A stretch of 64,000 bases of DNA, taken from contig NZ_VMNK01000004.1 in the NCBI RefSeq assembly GCF_007625155.1, forward strand, positions 56,581 through 120,580, written 5' to 3'. The stretch is from Denitromonas halophila. Its GTDB lineage: Bacteria; Pseudomonadota; Gammaproteobacteria; Burkholderiales; Rhodocyclaceae. The notes under the pieces were generated by a model that had not been told where the DNA came from, searched no databases, and was given only the letters and a program-made list of their open reading frames with translations. The position numbers and the translations under genes were made by a program. This document shows positions 1-8,351 of the stretch, one piece after another; the first letter of the stretch is position 1, and every line of letters begins with the position of its first letter.

Positions 1-1275
1 TTCCTGGTAGTCGTCCCATAGCGGCAGCTGCCACACGCGGTCGCCGCTGCTCTGGCCGTGATCGGTCAGCTCGCGGGCGAGGGCGTCATCGGTACTCAGC
101 AAGCCGCTGGGGATCTTGCCCAGGGCGACGACGCAGGCGCCGGTGAGCGTGGCGATGTCGATCACGCAGGCCGGTTTGAAGCGCTCGGCATAGGTGAGGG
201 CGTCGCACAGGATGAGGCGGCCTTCGGCGTCGGTATTGAGAATTTCGATGGTCTGGCCGGACAGGGAGGTGACGACGTCGCCCGGCCGGGTGGCATTTCC
301 ACCGGGCATGTTCTCGGTAGCCGGCACGACACCGATGACGTTGATCGGCAGGTTCAGCTGGGCAGCTGCCTGCAGCGTGCCGAACACGCTGGCGGCGCCG
401 CACATGTCGTATTTCATCTCGTCCATTTCGGCGGATGGCTTGAGCGAGATGCCGCCGGTGTCGAAAGTGACGCCCTTGCCGACCAGCACGACCGGCGCAT
501 CGTCGGCCTTGCCGCCGCGGTGTTCCATGATGATGAACTTGGGCGGCTGCTCTGCGCCCTGAGCGACGGCCAGCAGCGCGCCCATGCCCAGCTTGCTCAT
601 CTGCGCCTTGTCGAGCACCGTGACCTTGAGTTTGTGATCCTTGCCGAGCTTCTTGGCCGTGTTGGCCAGATAGCTCGGTGAGCAAACATTGGGCGGCAGG
701 TTGCCCAGGTCTCGGGCCAGCGCCATGCCCTCGGCAATGGCCAAGCCTTGCGCGACGGCCGTGGTCAGCGCCTTGGAGGACTTGCCGGGAATCAGAAACT
801 GGATTTTCTTGATGCCGCGCTTGGCGCTCTCGTCGGCGCCCTTTTTGGGCGCGTCGAAGCGATAGGCTGCTGCCGCAACGACACGCGCGGCCTGACGCAG
901 TCGCCAGGTTAGATCGCGATTGGGGACTTCGGCTTCGGCCAGGCTCACGCTGGCTTCCTTGCCGCGCAGGCCGGCCAGTGCCTTGCCGGCGGCGTTCAGC
1001 GCGTCGCGGTAGGCTTTGTCATTGAGTTCCTCCTGCGCGCCCAGGCTGACCACCAGCACGCGCTCGGCGTCGACGCCCGGCAGCAAGGGCAGCAGCATGG
1101 TGGCGCCGGCCTTGTCGTCGAGGTCGCCACGCGCAAGAAGCGCACTGAGCACGCCGCCGCTGGCTTGATCCACTGCTTCGGCTGAAGGCGTCAGACGCGT
1201 CTCAGCGTAGGCGCCGACGACGATGCAGGCGCGCTTGAGTTTTTCAGGGGATCCGGTCTTTATGGTAAATTCCAC
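1..1275 (-). CDS. pepA: Leucyl aminopeptidase (cytosol aminopeptidase), 3' end cut by window edge
   Basis: M17-family di-metal aminopeptidase that removes N-terminal residues from peptides in the cytoplasm; PepA of gammaproteobacteria also binds DNA. The reading frame from a GTG at 1275 gives 425 residues before the window ends; the family is about 500 residues, so roughly the last 75 are missing. The metal and catalytic motifs VGKGVTFDTGG and NTDAEGRL are present. GTG is chosen because AAGGA lies about 8 bases upstream and the protein then begins MEFTIKTG, the usual type of N-terminus. It is divergent from lptF, the common arrangement in proteobacteria. Only antisense or out-of-frame ORFs are complete inside the window here. 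Confidence 0.95.
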   Translation of the reverse strand, partial: MEFTIKTGSPEKLKRACIVVGAYAETRLTPSAEAVDQASGGVLSALLARGDLDDKAGATMLLPLLPGVDAERVLVVSLGAQEELNDKAYRDALNAAGKALAGLRGKEASVSLAEAEVPNRDLTWRLRQAARVVAAAAYRFDAPKKGADESAKRGIKKIQFLIPGKSSKALTTAVAQGLAIAEGMALARDLGNLPPNVCSPSYLANTAKKLGKDHKLKVTVLDKAQMSKLGMGALLAVAQGAEQPPKFIIMEHRGGKADDAPVVLVGKGVTFDTGGISLKPSAEMDEMKYDMCGAASVFGTLQAAAQLNLPINVIGVVPATENMPGGNATRPGDVVTSLSGQTIEILNTDAEGRLILCDALTYAERFKPACVIDIATLTGACVVALGKIPSGLLSTDDALARELTDHGQSSGDRVWQLPLWDDYQE

Positions 1276-1317
1276 GGGCTATTCCTTTAAGACGACGTCT
1301 CGGTCAGGGTGGCAACG

Positions 1318-1346
1318 ATTATGGCCTCTCCGCAATACGCCGTCAA
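1318..1346 (-). promoter_or_regulatory. Sigma-70-type promoter of pepA
   Basis: On the minus strand TTGACG (1346-1341) and CATAAT (1323-1318) are separated by exactly 17 bases, about 45 bases upstream of the pepA GTG. This is a near-consensus housekeeping promoter. Function is inferred. Confidence 0.65.
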
Positions 1347-1379
1347 AATGCACCCCATCATTCAACCGTCATTAGCGCA

Positions 1380-2462
1380 ATGATCTTTCTGCGCGCCGCT
1401 CAGCGAGAATTCGCCAACACCGCCATGGCGGTGTTCGTCGCCCTGTTCGCCATTTTGGTGACCACGGTGCTGATCCGCCTGCTCGGACAGGCGGCGGGTG
1501 GGCGTGTGCCGTCCGATGCCGTGCTGGCGCTGATCGGCTTTGGCGCCCTGGCGCAATTGCCGATCGTGCTGTCCTTGACGGTCTTCATCGCCGTTTTGAT
1601 GAGCTTGTCCCGCAGCTATCGCGACTCCGAGATGGTGGTGTGGTTCGCCGCGGGCGTGCCGCTGACCCGCTGGATCTCGCCCGTGCTGCGCTTTGCCGTG
1701 CCGGTGGCGGTGGTGATCGCTGGCGTCACGCTGGTGCTGGCGCCCTGGGCGCAGTACAAGAGCGTGGAATACAAGGAACGGCTGAATAATCAGGACGATG
1801 CCGCGCGGGTCGCGCCGGGTGTTTTTCGTGAGTCGGCGGGGGCGCGGCGGGTGTTTTTCGTCGAAGTCGGCGCGGGCGAGGACGGGCGTGTGCGCAACGT
1901 GTTCGTTAGCTCGGTGCAGGACGGCAAGCTGGGGGTGATGGTGGCCGAAGAGGGTTACCTGCGCACCGGCGAAAACGGTGAGCGCTTTGTGGTGCTTGAA
2001 CGTGGCCGGCGTTATGACGGCACGCCGGGCTCGCCCGACTATCGGGTGATGCGTTTCGACCGCTATACCCTGCAGATGGCCGCACAAGGCGCCACCGATG
2101 TGCCGGTGCGCAATCGCATGCTGCCGCTCAAGACGCTGCTGGATGACCCGAATCCGGCCAACCTCGGCGAGCTGGCCTCGCGGGTGGGCCTGCCGGTGGC
2201 CTCCTTGATTCTGGCCCTGCTGGCGATTCCGCTGTCGTTTGTGAACCCACGGGCCGGGCGTACCAATAATCTGATCGTGGCGATTCTGACCTATCTCATC
2301 TATAGCAATGCCATCAGTGTGAGTCAGGCCTGGATTGCCCAGGGCAAGGTGAGCTTTTTGGTCGGCGCCATGGCGCCGCATCTGGTGATGGTGGCGGTGC
2401 TGGCCGCGTTGTTCTATCGCCGTCTGGCGGTGTACTCGATCTGGCGGAGGCGGCGGGCCTGA
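1380..2462 (+). CDS. lptF: LPS export permease LptF
   Basis: Inner-membrane permease of the LptB2FG transporter, which extracts lipopolysaccharide from the inner membrane and feeds it to the LptC-A-DE bridge. It has 360 residues, typical for the family. The YjgP/YjgQ layout is visible: N-terminal membrane segments (about 17-40 and 55-75, then about 100-125), a large periplasmic beta-jellyroll middle (about 130-260), and three C-terminal membrane segments. The stop codon overlaps the lptG start by one base (TGATG), so translation is probably coupled. It is divergent from pepA. Confidence 0.95.
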   Translation: MIFLRAAQREFANTAMAVFVALFAILVTTVLIRLLGQAAGGRVPSDAVLALIGFGALAQLPIVLSLTVFIAVLMSLSRSYRDSEMVVWFAAGVPLTRWISPVLRFAVPVAVVIAGVTLVLAPWAQYKSVEYKERLNNQDDAARVAPGVFRESAGARRVFFVEVGAGEDGRVRNVFVSSVQDGKLGVMVAEEGYLRTGENGERFVVLERGRRYDGTPGSPDYRVMRFDRYTLQMAAQGATDVPVRNRMLPLKTLLDDPNPANLGELASRVGLPVASLILALLAIPLSFVNPRAGRTNNLIVAILTYLIYSNAISVSQAWIAQGKVSFLVGAMAPHLVMVAVLAALFYRRLAVYSIWRRRRA

Positions 2463-3535
2463 TGCGTATTCTTCGCCGCTATCTCGCACGGGAAATCATC
2501 GGCGCCACCTTCATGGTGCTGCTGGCTTTCCTTGGCCTGTTCGCCTTCTTCGACTTCATCAATGAACTCGATTCGATCGGCAAGGACGGCTATCAGGTGC
2601 ATCACGCGCTGATCTACGTGGCCCTGATTCTGCCGGGCCGGGTGTACGAATTGATGCCGATTGCCGTGCTGATCGGCAGCCTGTTTGCCCTGACCACCTT
2701 GGCGCGACACTCGGAGATCACGGTCATGCGGGCCTCTGGACTGTCGACGTCCCGCCTGCTGCGCGAGTTGTCACTGATCGGTGTGCTTTTCGTCGTGCTG
2801 ACTTTTGTGTTTGGCGAATATGTCGCGCCGCCCGCCGAAAAGGCCGCACAGCAATGGCGACTGACCGCCACCGGATCGACCGTGTCGAACGAGTTGCGCT
2901 CGGGGCTGTGGGTGCGGGATGGTCATCGCTTCATCAACGTGCAGTCACTGACGCCGCAGCGCGAGTTGCAGGGCATCCGCATCTATGAGTTTGACGACAA
3001 GCTCACGCTGCGGACCATCAGCGACGCCAAGCATGGCCTGTTTGTCGAGGGTGTCGGCTGGCGCCTGACCGACATCGCGCAGACCATTTTCGAGGCCGAT
3101 CGCACCCGGGTGGCGACGCTCGACGAGTTGTCGTGGGCGTCCGAGCTCACGCCCGAAGTGCTCAGTGTGCTGATGGTGACACCCGAGCGCATGTCGGTGA
3201 CGACCTTGTACGCCTATTTGCGCCATCTGATCGACAACAACCAAAAGACCGACCGTTACGAGATCGCCTTGTGGAAGAAGATTGTCTATCCCTTTGCCGT
3301 GCTGGTGATGATGGCGCTGGCGCTGCCCTTCGCCTACACCCATGACCGCATGGGTGGCGTCAGTGTGAAAGTGTTCGCCGGCATCATGCTCGGCGTCGCC
3401 TTCCATCTGCTCAACGGATTGTTCTCGAACCTGGGCGTGATCAACGCCTGGCCGCCGGCGGTGGCGGCACTGGCGCCGAGTACGCTCTTCCTGATCGCGG
3501 CGGCGGTCATGCTGCATGGTGTTGATCGGCGCTGA
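2462..3535 (+). CDS. lptG: LPS export permease LptG
   Basis: Partner permease of LptF in the LptB2FG lipopolysaccharide extractor. It has 357 residues with the same fold: two or three N-terminal membrane helices (beginning MRILRRYLAREIIGATF, typical of LptG), a periplasmic jellyroll domain, and C-terminal helices around 275-355. It begins inside the lptF stop codon and ends about 26 bases before a strong bidirectional terminator. LptB, LptA and LptC are not in this window, as is usual because they lie in a separate locus. Confidence 0.95.
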   Translation: MRILRRYLAREIIGATFMVLLAFLGLFAFFDFINELDSIGKDGYQVHHALIYVALILPGRVYELMPIAVLIGSLFALTTLARHSEITVMRASGLSTSRLLRELSLIGVLFVVLTFVFGEYVAPPAEKAAQQWRLTATGSTVSNELRSGLWVRDGHRFINVQSLTPQRELQGIRIYEFDDKLTLRTISDAKHGLFVEGVGWRLTDIAQTIFEADRTRVATLDELSWASELTPEVLSVLMVTPERMSVTTLYAYLRHLIDNNQKTDRYEIALWKKIVYPFAVLVMMALALPFAYTHDRMGGVSVKVFAGIMLGVAFHLLNGLFSNLGVINAWPPAVAALAPSTLFLIAAAVMLHGVDRR

Positions 3536-3561
3536 TCGGCGTAGCGCCGTTGGGCCTGACA

Positions 3562-3599
3562 TAAAAAAAACGGGACCGCGAAGGTCCCGTTCTCTTTTC
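3562..3599. terminator. Bidirectional rho-independent terminator between lptG and rplS
   Basis: The stem ACGGGACC / GGTCCCGT has a 5-base loop. It is preceded by a run of eight A and followed by TCTCTTTT, so it can end both lptG (plus) and rplS (minus), which converge here. Confidence 0.9.
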
Positions 3600-3614
3600 C
3601 AGCGACTACCAGGA

Positions 3615-3986
3615 TCAGCCCTTCTTGCGGGTGAGCTTTTCCTTGATACGTGCCGACTTGCCGGTACGACCGCGCAGGTAGTAAAGCTTGGCGCGGCGCA
3701 CATCGCCACGACGCTTCACTTCAACGCTGGCGACCAGCGGCGAGTAGGTCTGGAACGTGCGCTCAACGCCTTCACCGGACGAAATCTTGCGCACGATGAA
3801 GTTGGAGTTGAGACCACGGTTGCGTTTGGCGATAACCACGCCTTCGTATGCCTGAAGACGCTCACGCGTACCTTCCTTGACCTTCACCTGAACCACCACG
3901 GTGTCGCCCGGGGCGAAATCGGGGAGGGTCTTGTTTTCGGTCAGGCGAGCAATTTCTTCTTGCTCGAGTTGTTCGATCAGATTCAT
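3615..3986 (-). CDS. rplS: 50S ribosomal protein L19
   Basis: Large-subunit ribosomal protein L19, found at the 30S-50S interface. It has 123 residues beginning [15 protein letters not shown] and ending in a basic tail. The open frame extends further upstream, but the ATG at 3986 has AAGGAG 8-9 bases before it and matches the family N-terminus. It is the last gene of the rpsP-rimM-trmD-rplS operon and sits just before the shared terminator. An 80-base gap separates it from trmD. Confidence 0.97.
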   Translation of the reverse strand: MNLIEQLEQEEIARLTENKTLPDFAPGDTVVVQVKVKEGTRERLQAYEGVVIAKRNRGLNSNFIVRKISSGEGVERTFQTYSPLVASVEVKRRGDVRRAKLYYLRGRTGKSARIKEKLTRKKG

Positions 3987-4065
3987 GTGCGTGACTCCTT
4001 GGTCAGTTCGCGATGGCCTGTGGCCTTGCAGGCAGAGCAGGTCGCCACCTGATGCATGCGTTTTT

Positions 4066-4854
4066 TCATTCGACCTCGTCCGACAGCGTCGGGGAGGCCG
4101 CCTCATGATCCTGCTTGAAAGCTTCAAGCAGTTTCATCTCGTCACGGCCCAGCTTGCGCTGAGCCAGCAATTCCGGTCGCCGCAGCCAGGTGCGCCCCAG
4201 CGCCATCTTGAGTCGCCAGCGCCGGATCTCGGCGTGGTTTCCCGACAGGAGCACGGGCGGCACGGCCTGGCCGTGGACATCCACCTCGGGGCGGGTGTAG
4301 TGCGGGCAATCGAGCAGACCATCAACAAACGAGTCTTCGACTGCCGAGTCCGCATCGTTCAGCGCCCCGGGCAACTGACGGATGATGGCATCGAGCAGCA
4401 CCATCGCCGGCAGTTCGCCGCCGGACAACACAAAGTCGCCCAGCGATATTTCTTCATCCACACAGTGGTCGATCAAGCGTTGATCAACCCCTTCATAACG
4501 CCCGCACAACAGTGTCAGTGTCGGCGTCTGTACCAATTCCATCACCTTGGCGTGATCGAGCGGTCGCCCCTGGGGGGACAGATAGATCACGCGTCCGGCC
4601 TGGCCGAGCGCTTCTTGCTGCGCCGTGCCGGCCGCCGCAATGGCCGCTTCCAGTGGCGGCGCCTGCATCACCATGCCGGGGCCACCGCCATAAGGCCGGT
4701 CATCCACCGTGCGGTGTACATCGTGCGCAAAGTCGCGCGGATTCCAGCATTGCAGCGCGTAAAGGCTGCGTTCCTGGGCTCGCCGGCTGATGCCACTGCC
4801 TGTCAGCGCGGAGAACATCTCCGGAAACAGGGTAATGACGTCGTATCGACGCAC
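4066..4854 (-). CDS. trmD: tRNA (guanine-37-N1)-methyltransferase TrmD
   Basis: SPOUT-class enzyme that methylates G37 of tRNAs reading CNN and related codons, preventing +1 frameshifting. The open frame runs upstream into rimM, but the protein proper starts at a GTG at 4854, giving 262 residues beginning [14 protein letters not shown], the family N-terminus. The knot motif GGGPGMVMQ and the LSPQGRPL segment are present. The start lies 4 bases after the rimM stop, so translational coupling is likely. The C-terminus is acidic and slightly longer than in E. coli. Confidence 0.95.
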   Translation of the reverse strand: MRRYDVITLFPEMFSALTGSGISRRAQERSLYALQCWNPRDFAHDVHRTVDDRPYGGGPGMVMQAPPLEAAIAAAGTAQQEALGQAGRVIYLSPQGRPLDHAKVMELVQTPTLTLLCGRYEGVDQRLIDHCVDEEISLGDFVLSGGELPAMVLLDAIIRQLPGALNDADSAVEDSFVDGLLDCPHYTRPEVDVHGQAVPPVLLSGNHAEIRRWRLKMALGRTWLRRPELLAQRKLGRDEMKLLEAFKQDHEAASPTLSDEVE

Positions 4855-4858
4855 CCGC

Positions 4859-5365
4859 TTACCAATCCTTCTGCCACACGACCCGAATCCGCTTTTCAGC
4901 GAGATCGACATCGAGCACATAGGCGGCGACGAAGGGAACGAGATGCTCGTCTTCGCCGTCGGCGATCTGGAGCACATCATGCGCGCCGGCCGAGAGCAGG
5001 GAAGTGACGGTGCCCAAGGCTTCGCCCGCTTCGTTCTCAACCTGCAGGCCGATCAGATCGCCCCAGTAGTACTCGTTGCTGTCGGTCGCCGGCATCGCTT
5101 CGCGCGGCGCGGCGATGTACTGCCGTGTCAGCGCTTCCGCGCCATTGCGATCGGCGACGCCTTCGAATGCGGCGATCCAGCCTTTTCCGTGCGCCCGGCA
5201 ACCGGTTAGCTTGTAGGCTTTCCATGCCGGCGCCTCGGCCGTGTCATCTGGCGAGAGCCACCATTGCGGCATCTTTTTCCAGGACAGGGGATCGTCCCCG
5301 AAGGGATGAATCTTGACCCAGCCCTGGACGCCAAAAGGGGCGACGATGCGCCCCAGTATGATCAT
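4859..5365 (-). CDS. rimM: Ribosome maturation factor RimM
   Basis: Binds ribosomal protein S19 and helps mature the 3' domain of 16S rRNA in the 30S subunit. It has 168 residues: an N-terminal RimM beta barrel beginning [16 protein letters not shown], then a C-terminal PRC-barrel domain (about residues 95-168, with [11 protein letters not shown]). It lies 23 bases after rpsP and 4 bases before trmD in the conserved operon. Confidence 0.96.
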   Translation of the reverse strand: MIILGRIVAPFGVQGWVKIHPFGDDPLSWKKMPQWWLSPDDTAEAPAWKAYKLTGCRAHGKGWIAAFEGVADRNGAEALTRQYIAAPREAMPATDSNEYYWGDLIGLQVENEAGEALGTVTSLLSAGAHDVLQIADGEDEHLVPFVAAYVLDVDLAEKRIRVVWQKDW

Positions 5366-5388
5366 CGGATGCTTTCCGATGTGGCCGT

Positions 5389-5637
5389 TCAGGCGGCTTT
5401 GGCGGCCTGCTTGACCAGACGGGCAACCGTCGGGGACAGCTGGGCGCCGTGTTGCTGCCAGTGCGCCAGGCGCTCGGTGTCGATCACCAGACCCTGAACG
5501 GCTTCCGGCGCCATCGGGTTGTAGAAGCCAACGCGCTCGATGAAGCGGCCGTCGCGGCGATTACGCGAATCGGCGGCAACGATGTTGTAAAACGGGCGCT
5601 TCTTGGCGCCGCTGCGGGCAAGGCGAATAACCACCAT
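5389..5637 (-). CDS. rpsP: 30S ribosomal protein S16
   Basis: Small-subunit ribosomal protein S16, first gene of the rpsP-rimM-trmD-rplS operon. The 82-residue protein begins [18 protein letters not shown], the canonical N-terminus. The ATG at 5637 is chosen over the longer open frame because of this match and an AGGA about 10 bases upstream. A good promoter lies 40-70 bases upstream, inside the gap after pyrF. Confidence 0.97.
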   Translation of the reverse strand: MVVIRLARSGAKKRPFYNIVAADSRNRRDGRFIERVGFYNPMAPEAVQGLVIDTERLAHWQQHGAQLSPTVARLVKQAAKAA

Positions 5638-5677
5638 GTTGTGTTCGTCCTGACTAATGAATCGAGAAAAGGGCGGA

Positions 5678-5706
5678 ATTTTAAGCGATTTCCCCAAGGA
5701 AAACAA
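5678..5706 (-). promoter_or_regulatory. Promoter of the rpsP operon
   Basis: On the minus strand TTGTTT (5706-5701) and TAAAAT (5683-5678) are 17 bases apart, about 40 bases upstream of the rpsP ATG. The -35 element overlaps a small CCCCAAAG...CTTGGGG hairpin (5692-5717) that may be the end signal of pyrF. Confidence 0.6.
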
Positions 5707-5718
5707 TCTCTTTGGGGC

Positions 5719-6471
5719 TTAGGACGGAAAGACTTCCGCAATTGTTTGCTGAATGGCCCGGGCGGCGGCCAGTGGATCGGCTGCCTGGCGGATCGGGCGA
5801 CCGACCACGATGTAGTCGGCGCCGTTGCGGAAGGCTTGGGCGACATCAACCGTGCGCTTCTGGTCATCGGCCGGCCGGTTCTCCACCGGGCGGATGCCGG
5901 GCGTGACCACCAGCAGGCGATCGCCCAACTCGCGGCGGATCATCGGCGCTTCGAGTCCGGAGGAGACGATGCCGTCGATGCCAGTTTCCAACGCGCGGCG
6001 GGCACGGGACAGGACGAGCTCGTCAACATTGCATTGGAAGCCGAGGTCGTCCAGGTCGCCTTGGTCGAGACTGGTCAGCGCGGTGACCGCGAGGACTTTG
6101 AGATCGCCCTTGTCCTTGACGGCCGCTTCCATGATCGACTGGTTGCCGTGGATGGTCGCCAGCGTGGCGCCACTGCCGGACAGGGCGCGGATGGCGGAGC
6201 GTACGGTTTCAGGCACATCAAAGAATTTCAGGTCGACAAAGACTTTCTTGTCGCGCGCTACCAGCCAGTCCAGCAGATCGAAATAGCCGCTGGTCATGAA
6301 CAGTTCGAGACCGATCTTGTAGAAGGTGACGCTGTCTTCGAGGCGTTCGACCAGATCGCGGGCGTCGGCGGCGTCGGCGACATCGAGTGCCATGATCAGA
6401 CGGTCGGCGGGGGTGATGGCCTTGGATGAGCGGTAATCTGGCGTGGATGTTTGCATTGTGATGGCAGTCAA
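5719..6471 (-). CDS. pyrF: Orotidine 5'-phosphate decarboxylase
   Basis: Last step of de novo UMP synthesis: decarboxylates OMP. The longest frame gives 250 residues; a second ATG five codons in (MQTSTPDYRSS) is an equally plausible start. The family motifs are present: RLIMALDV near the N-terminus, the catalytic DLKFFDVPETV, VTPGIRP, and the phosphate-binding GADYIVVGRPI. It lies upstream of rpsP on the same strand, with about 80 bases between them. Confidence 0.95.
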   Translation of the reverse strand: MTAITMQTSTPDYRSSKAITPADRLIMALDVADAADARDLVERLEDSVTFYKIGLELFMTSGYFDLLDWLVARDKKVFVDLKFFDVPETVRSAIRALSGSGATLATIHGNQSIMEAAVKDKGDLKVLAVTALTSLDQGDLDDLGFQCNVDELVLSRARRALETGIDGIVSSGLEAPMIRRELGDRLLVVTPGIRPVENRPADDQKRTVDVAQAFRNGADYIVVGRPIRQAADPLAAARAIQQTIAEVFPS

Positions 6472-6487
6472 TGGGAAAGTAGCACCT

Positions 6488-6730
6488 ATTATCCTAGAAA
6501 CCGCAGTTGACCGCTTGTGCCCATGAGCAAGGTATTGAACATGCGAACCTTTTCAGCTTCGAGGCCGACCACCGGGTGGGTGATCGCGCTACGCGCCCGA
6601 TTGCGCGCCTGGCGGGCCTCCTTGCTGCGTTGCGCCTCCTTGCTGCGTGCGGGCTGTGCGTCGTCGCGCCTTGCCAGACAGCCCGCCAGGCGCACACTCG
6701 GGCGCGTCCAACTACGGTTTCTAGGATTAT
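6488..6730. repeat. 243-bp element with nested inverted repeats (MITE-like or structured-RNA element)
   Basis: The outer arms 6488-6509 (ATTATCCTAGAAACCG...) and 6709-6730 are inverted copies, 20 of 22 bases matching. Inner arms 6591-6616 and 6682-6707 also match inverted (24 of 26, ACGCGCCCGA...GCCTGGCGGG). The loop 6617-6681 carries two 14-base direct copies of CCTCCTTGCTGCGT (6617-6630, 6635-6648). On the left, 81 bases separate outer and inner arms; on the right, one base does. Short ORFs run through it, but they follow the repeats and look non-coding. It sits upstream of pyrF and of the gene at 6822. No second copy is seen in the window. Confidence 0.7.
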
Positions 6731-6821
6731 CTCGTTTCTTTGGCAATCCGGTCGAGGCGGGAGGCTGGCATTGTGCCAGAACTGGCTGTTTCTTCATTAG
6801 AATGGCAAACGAATCGGATCA

Positions 6822-8351
6822 ATGACGAGCCCGCGACTCATGTCAGAACCTCTCATGCAGGATGCCGGACCCGCAGCGTCAGTCCTCGCCTGGTTGGCCG
6901 GCGAGCCCGCTGACGACCCGGTCGAGGGCTTGCAGGAGCTGTCGGACAAGCTCGATGAGTTGATGCGCGCCGAGCTGACCCCCGTTCAGTTGCACCGGGG
7001 CGTCGAGCTGTTCTTCATGCGCGTGCGCGATGTGCGCGAGGTGCTGGTGCCTCGGCTTGTCGAGCGCGCGCTGCCGCTGCCCTCCAAAATATTCAATGCC
7101 GTGAGTCGGCTCGAGTCGATTTGTCTGGTGCTGGCCAAGGGCTATGAGCGGGTGATGGCGGATCTGGGCACCGGCGTGGTGACGCAGCGTCGCCGCCCCG
7201 AGGTGTTGGCCACACAGGCATTGACCTTGCTGGGTGACGTGTTGTGGCTGGCCGGCATGAAAGGCGCGACGCCACGGGCGGGTTTGTGGAGCGAGGCGCA
7301 CCGCATTTTTGGCAATGCCGCGATTACGGCCGGCTCGGCGGCCCTGCCGGCCGAGATTCCGCGCGGTCAGGTGCAAACGGCGTACAAGCGGTTGCTGGCA
7401 TTGGCCGCGGCACAGCCCGAAGCACTTACCGCGCGCGAGCTTGACTGGACGGTACGCTACCTTGAGCAGTGCGCCTGGCGTTCCGAACTTTCGCCGAATC
7501 CGCGTACCGACATTGAAACCTGGGACTACTGGATCGATCCGGCGCAAGATGTTGGCCCCATCGCCATGGTGCGCCGCGCGCCGCCGCCCGTCGATGGCAT
7601 GCTGTATTTTTCGGCGGCCGAACTGGCGCGGGGCGCCACGGGGCATCTGGAACGCCTGGAAGCCGCGCTCGATGGCGGCGGTGAGGTGGTGCCAGGCGCC
7701 GACCTGCCCGAATTGCCCGCTGGCTTGCCGCCGGGCGAGATTTCCAAACTGTTGCGCTGTCTGCGCGAGCGCTGGGCGATGCCGCCGCGTCGTGAGCAGT
7801 TGCGGCGGCGTTGCCAGTACGACGTTGAAGTCTGCGTTGGACTGCGGTCGATCTGGAAGCTTAAGCATGCTGGCGAGTCCGCGGCGGACATCGTCAGCTG
7901 GCGCGTGTTGAACGAGAGCCCGGGTGGTTACGCAATCATGAGCATCGAGGCCAACACCGGCTCGCTGTCAGCTGGCATGGCGATGGCGGTACGCCGGGCC
8001 ACGGATAGCGCCTGGTCGATTTGCGTGGTGCGCTGGGTGCGTTCTGACTCGCCCACTCAGGTCGAACTGGGCCTGCAAACCATCAGTTCGGCCGCCACAC
8101 CCGTGCGGATTGGTTTTCGGGGGGGAGAGGGGCCGGGCGAGATGGTGCCGGCGCTGGTGTTGCCGCCCGTTGCCGCCGTGCGGCGTCACCAGGCCATTCT
8201 GGCGCCAGCCGGCGCCTATCGTTCGCGCCGCTTCCTGCTGGTTCATGAGTCAGAGCGCATCTATGTGGCACAAGGCCGCTTGCTGAGTCTCGATATGCAG
8301 ACCTCCAGCGTCGAGCTGTTCCAGTTCGAATACGATCCTTATCCGCTCTGA
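6822..8351 (+). CDS. Conserved hypothetical protein, possible PilZ-like C-terminal region
   Basis: No confident family assignment. The protein has 509 residues (503 if the ATG at 6840 is used; neither start has a clear ribosome-binding site). The N-terminal 330 residues look helical and include a Leu-rich segment (VLATQALTLLGDVLWLAGMK). The C-terminal third (about 345-509) looks beta-rich and contains SWRVLNESPGGYAI and VRWVRSDSPTQVELGLQ, a pattern resembling PilZ-type c-di-GMP-binding proteins (short motif, then a long beta barrel). The canonical RxxxR plus (D/N)xSxxG pair is not clear, although RRRCQYDVEV and NESPGG could be a degenerate version. No signal peptide or membrane helix is seen. 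Its 3' end overlaps yihY tail to tail by 13 bases. Confidence 0.6.
   Translation: MTSPRLMSEPLMQDAGPAASVLAWLAGEPADDPVEGLQELSDKLDELMRAELTPVQLHRGVELFFMRVRDVREVLVPRLVERALPLPSKIFNAVSRLESICLVLAKGYERVMADLGTGVVTQRRRPEVLATQALTLLGDVLWLAGMKGATPRAGLWSEAHRIFGNAAITAGSAALPAEIPRGQVQTAYKRLLALAAAQPEALTARELDWTVRYLEQCAWRSELSPNPRTDIETWDYWIDPAQDVGPIAMVRRAPPPVDGMLYFSAAELARGATGHLERLEAALDGGGEVVPGADLPELPAGLPPGEISKLLRCLRERWAMPPRREQLRRRCQYDVEVCVGLRSIWKLKHAGESAADIVSWRVLNESPGGYAIMSIEANTGSLSAGMAMAVRRATDSAWSICVVRWVRSDSPTQVELGLQTISSAATPVRIGFRGGEGPGEMVPALVLPPVAAVRRHQAILAPAGAYRSRRFLLVHESERIYVAQGRLLSLDMQTSSVELFQFEYDPYPL

Noticed and set aside
1362..2489. Long antisense ORF over lptF (375 residues), and similar long ORFs opposite ilvC (13996-15399), aceE (60098-61669), aceF (57919-59004) and the glycosyltransferase gene
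   Set aside because: They mirror strongly conserved genes on the other strand. Their proteins are Arg/His/Gly-rich without family motifs, as expected of shadow frames in high-GC DNA.
6494..6825. Several overlapping ORFs in both strands through the 6.5 kb repeat element
   Set aside because: They are produced by the inverted repeats, have no ribosome-binding sites and give low-complexity Arg/Ala-rich products.
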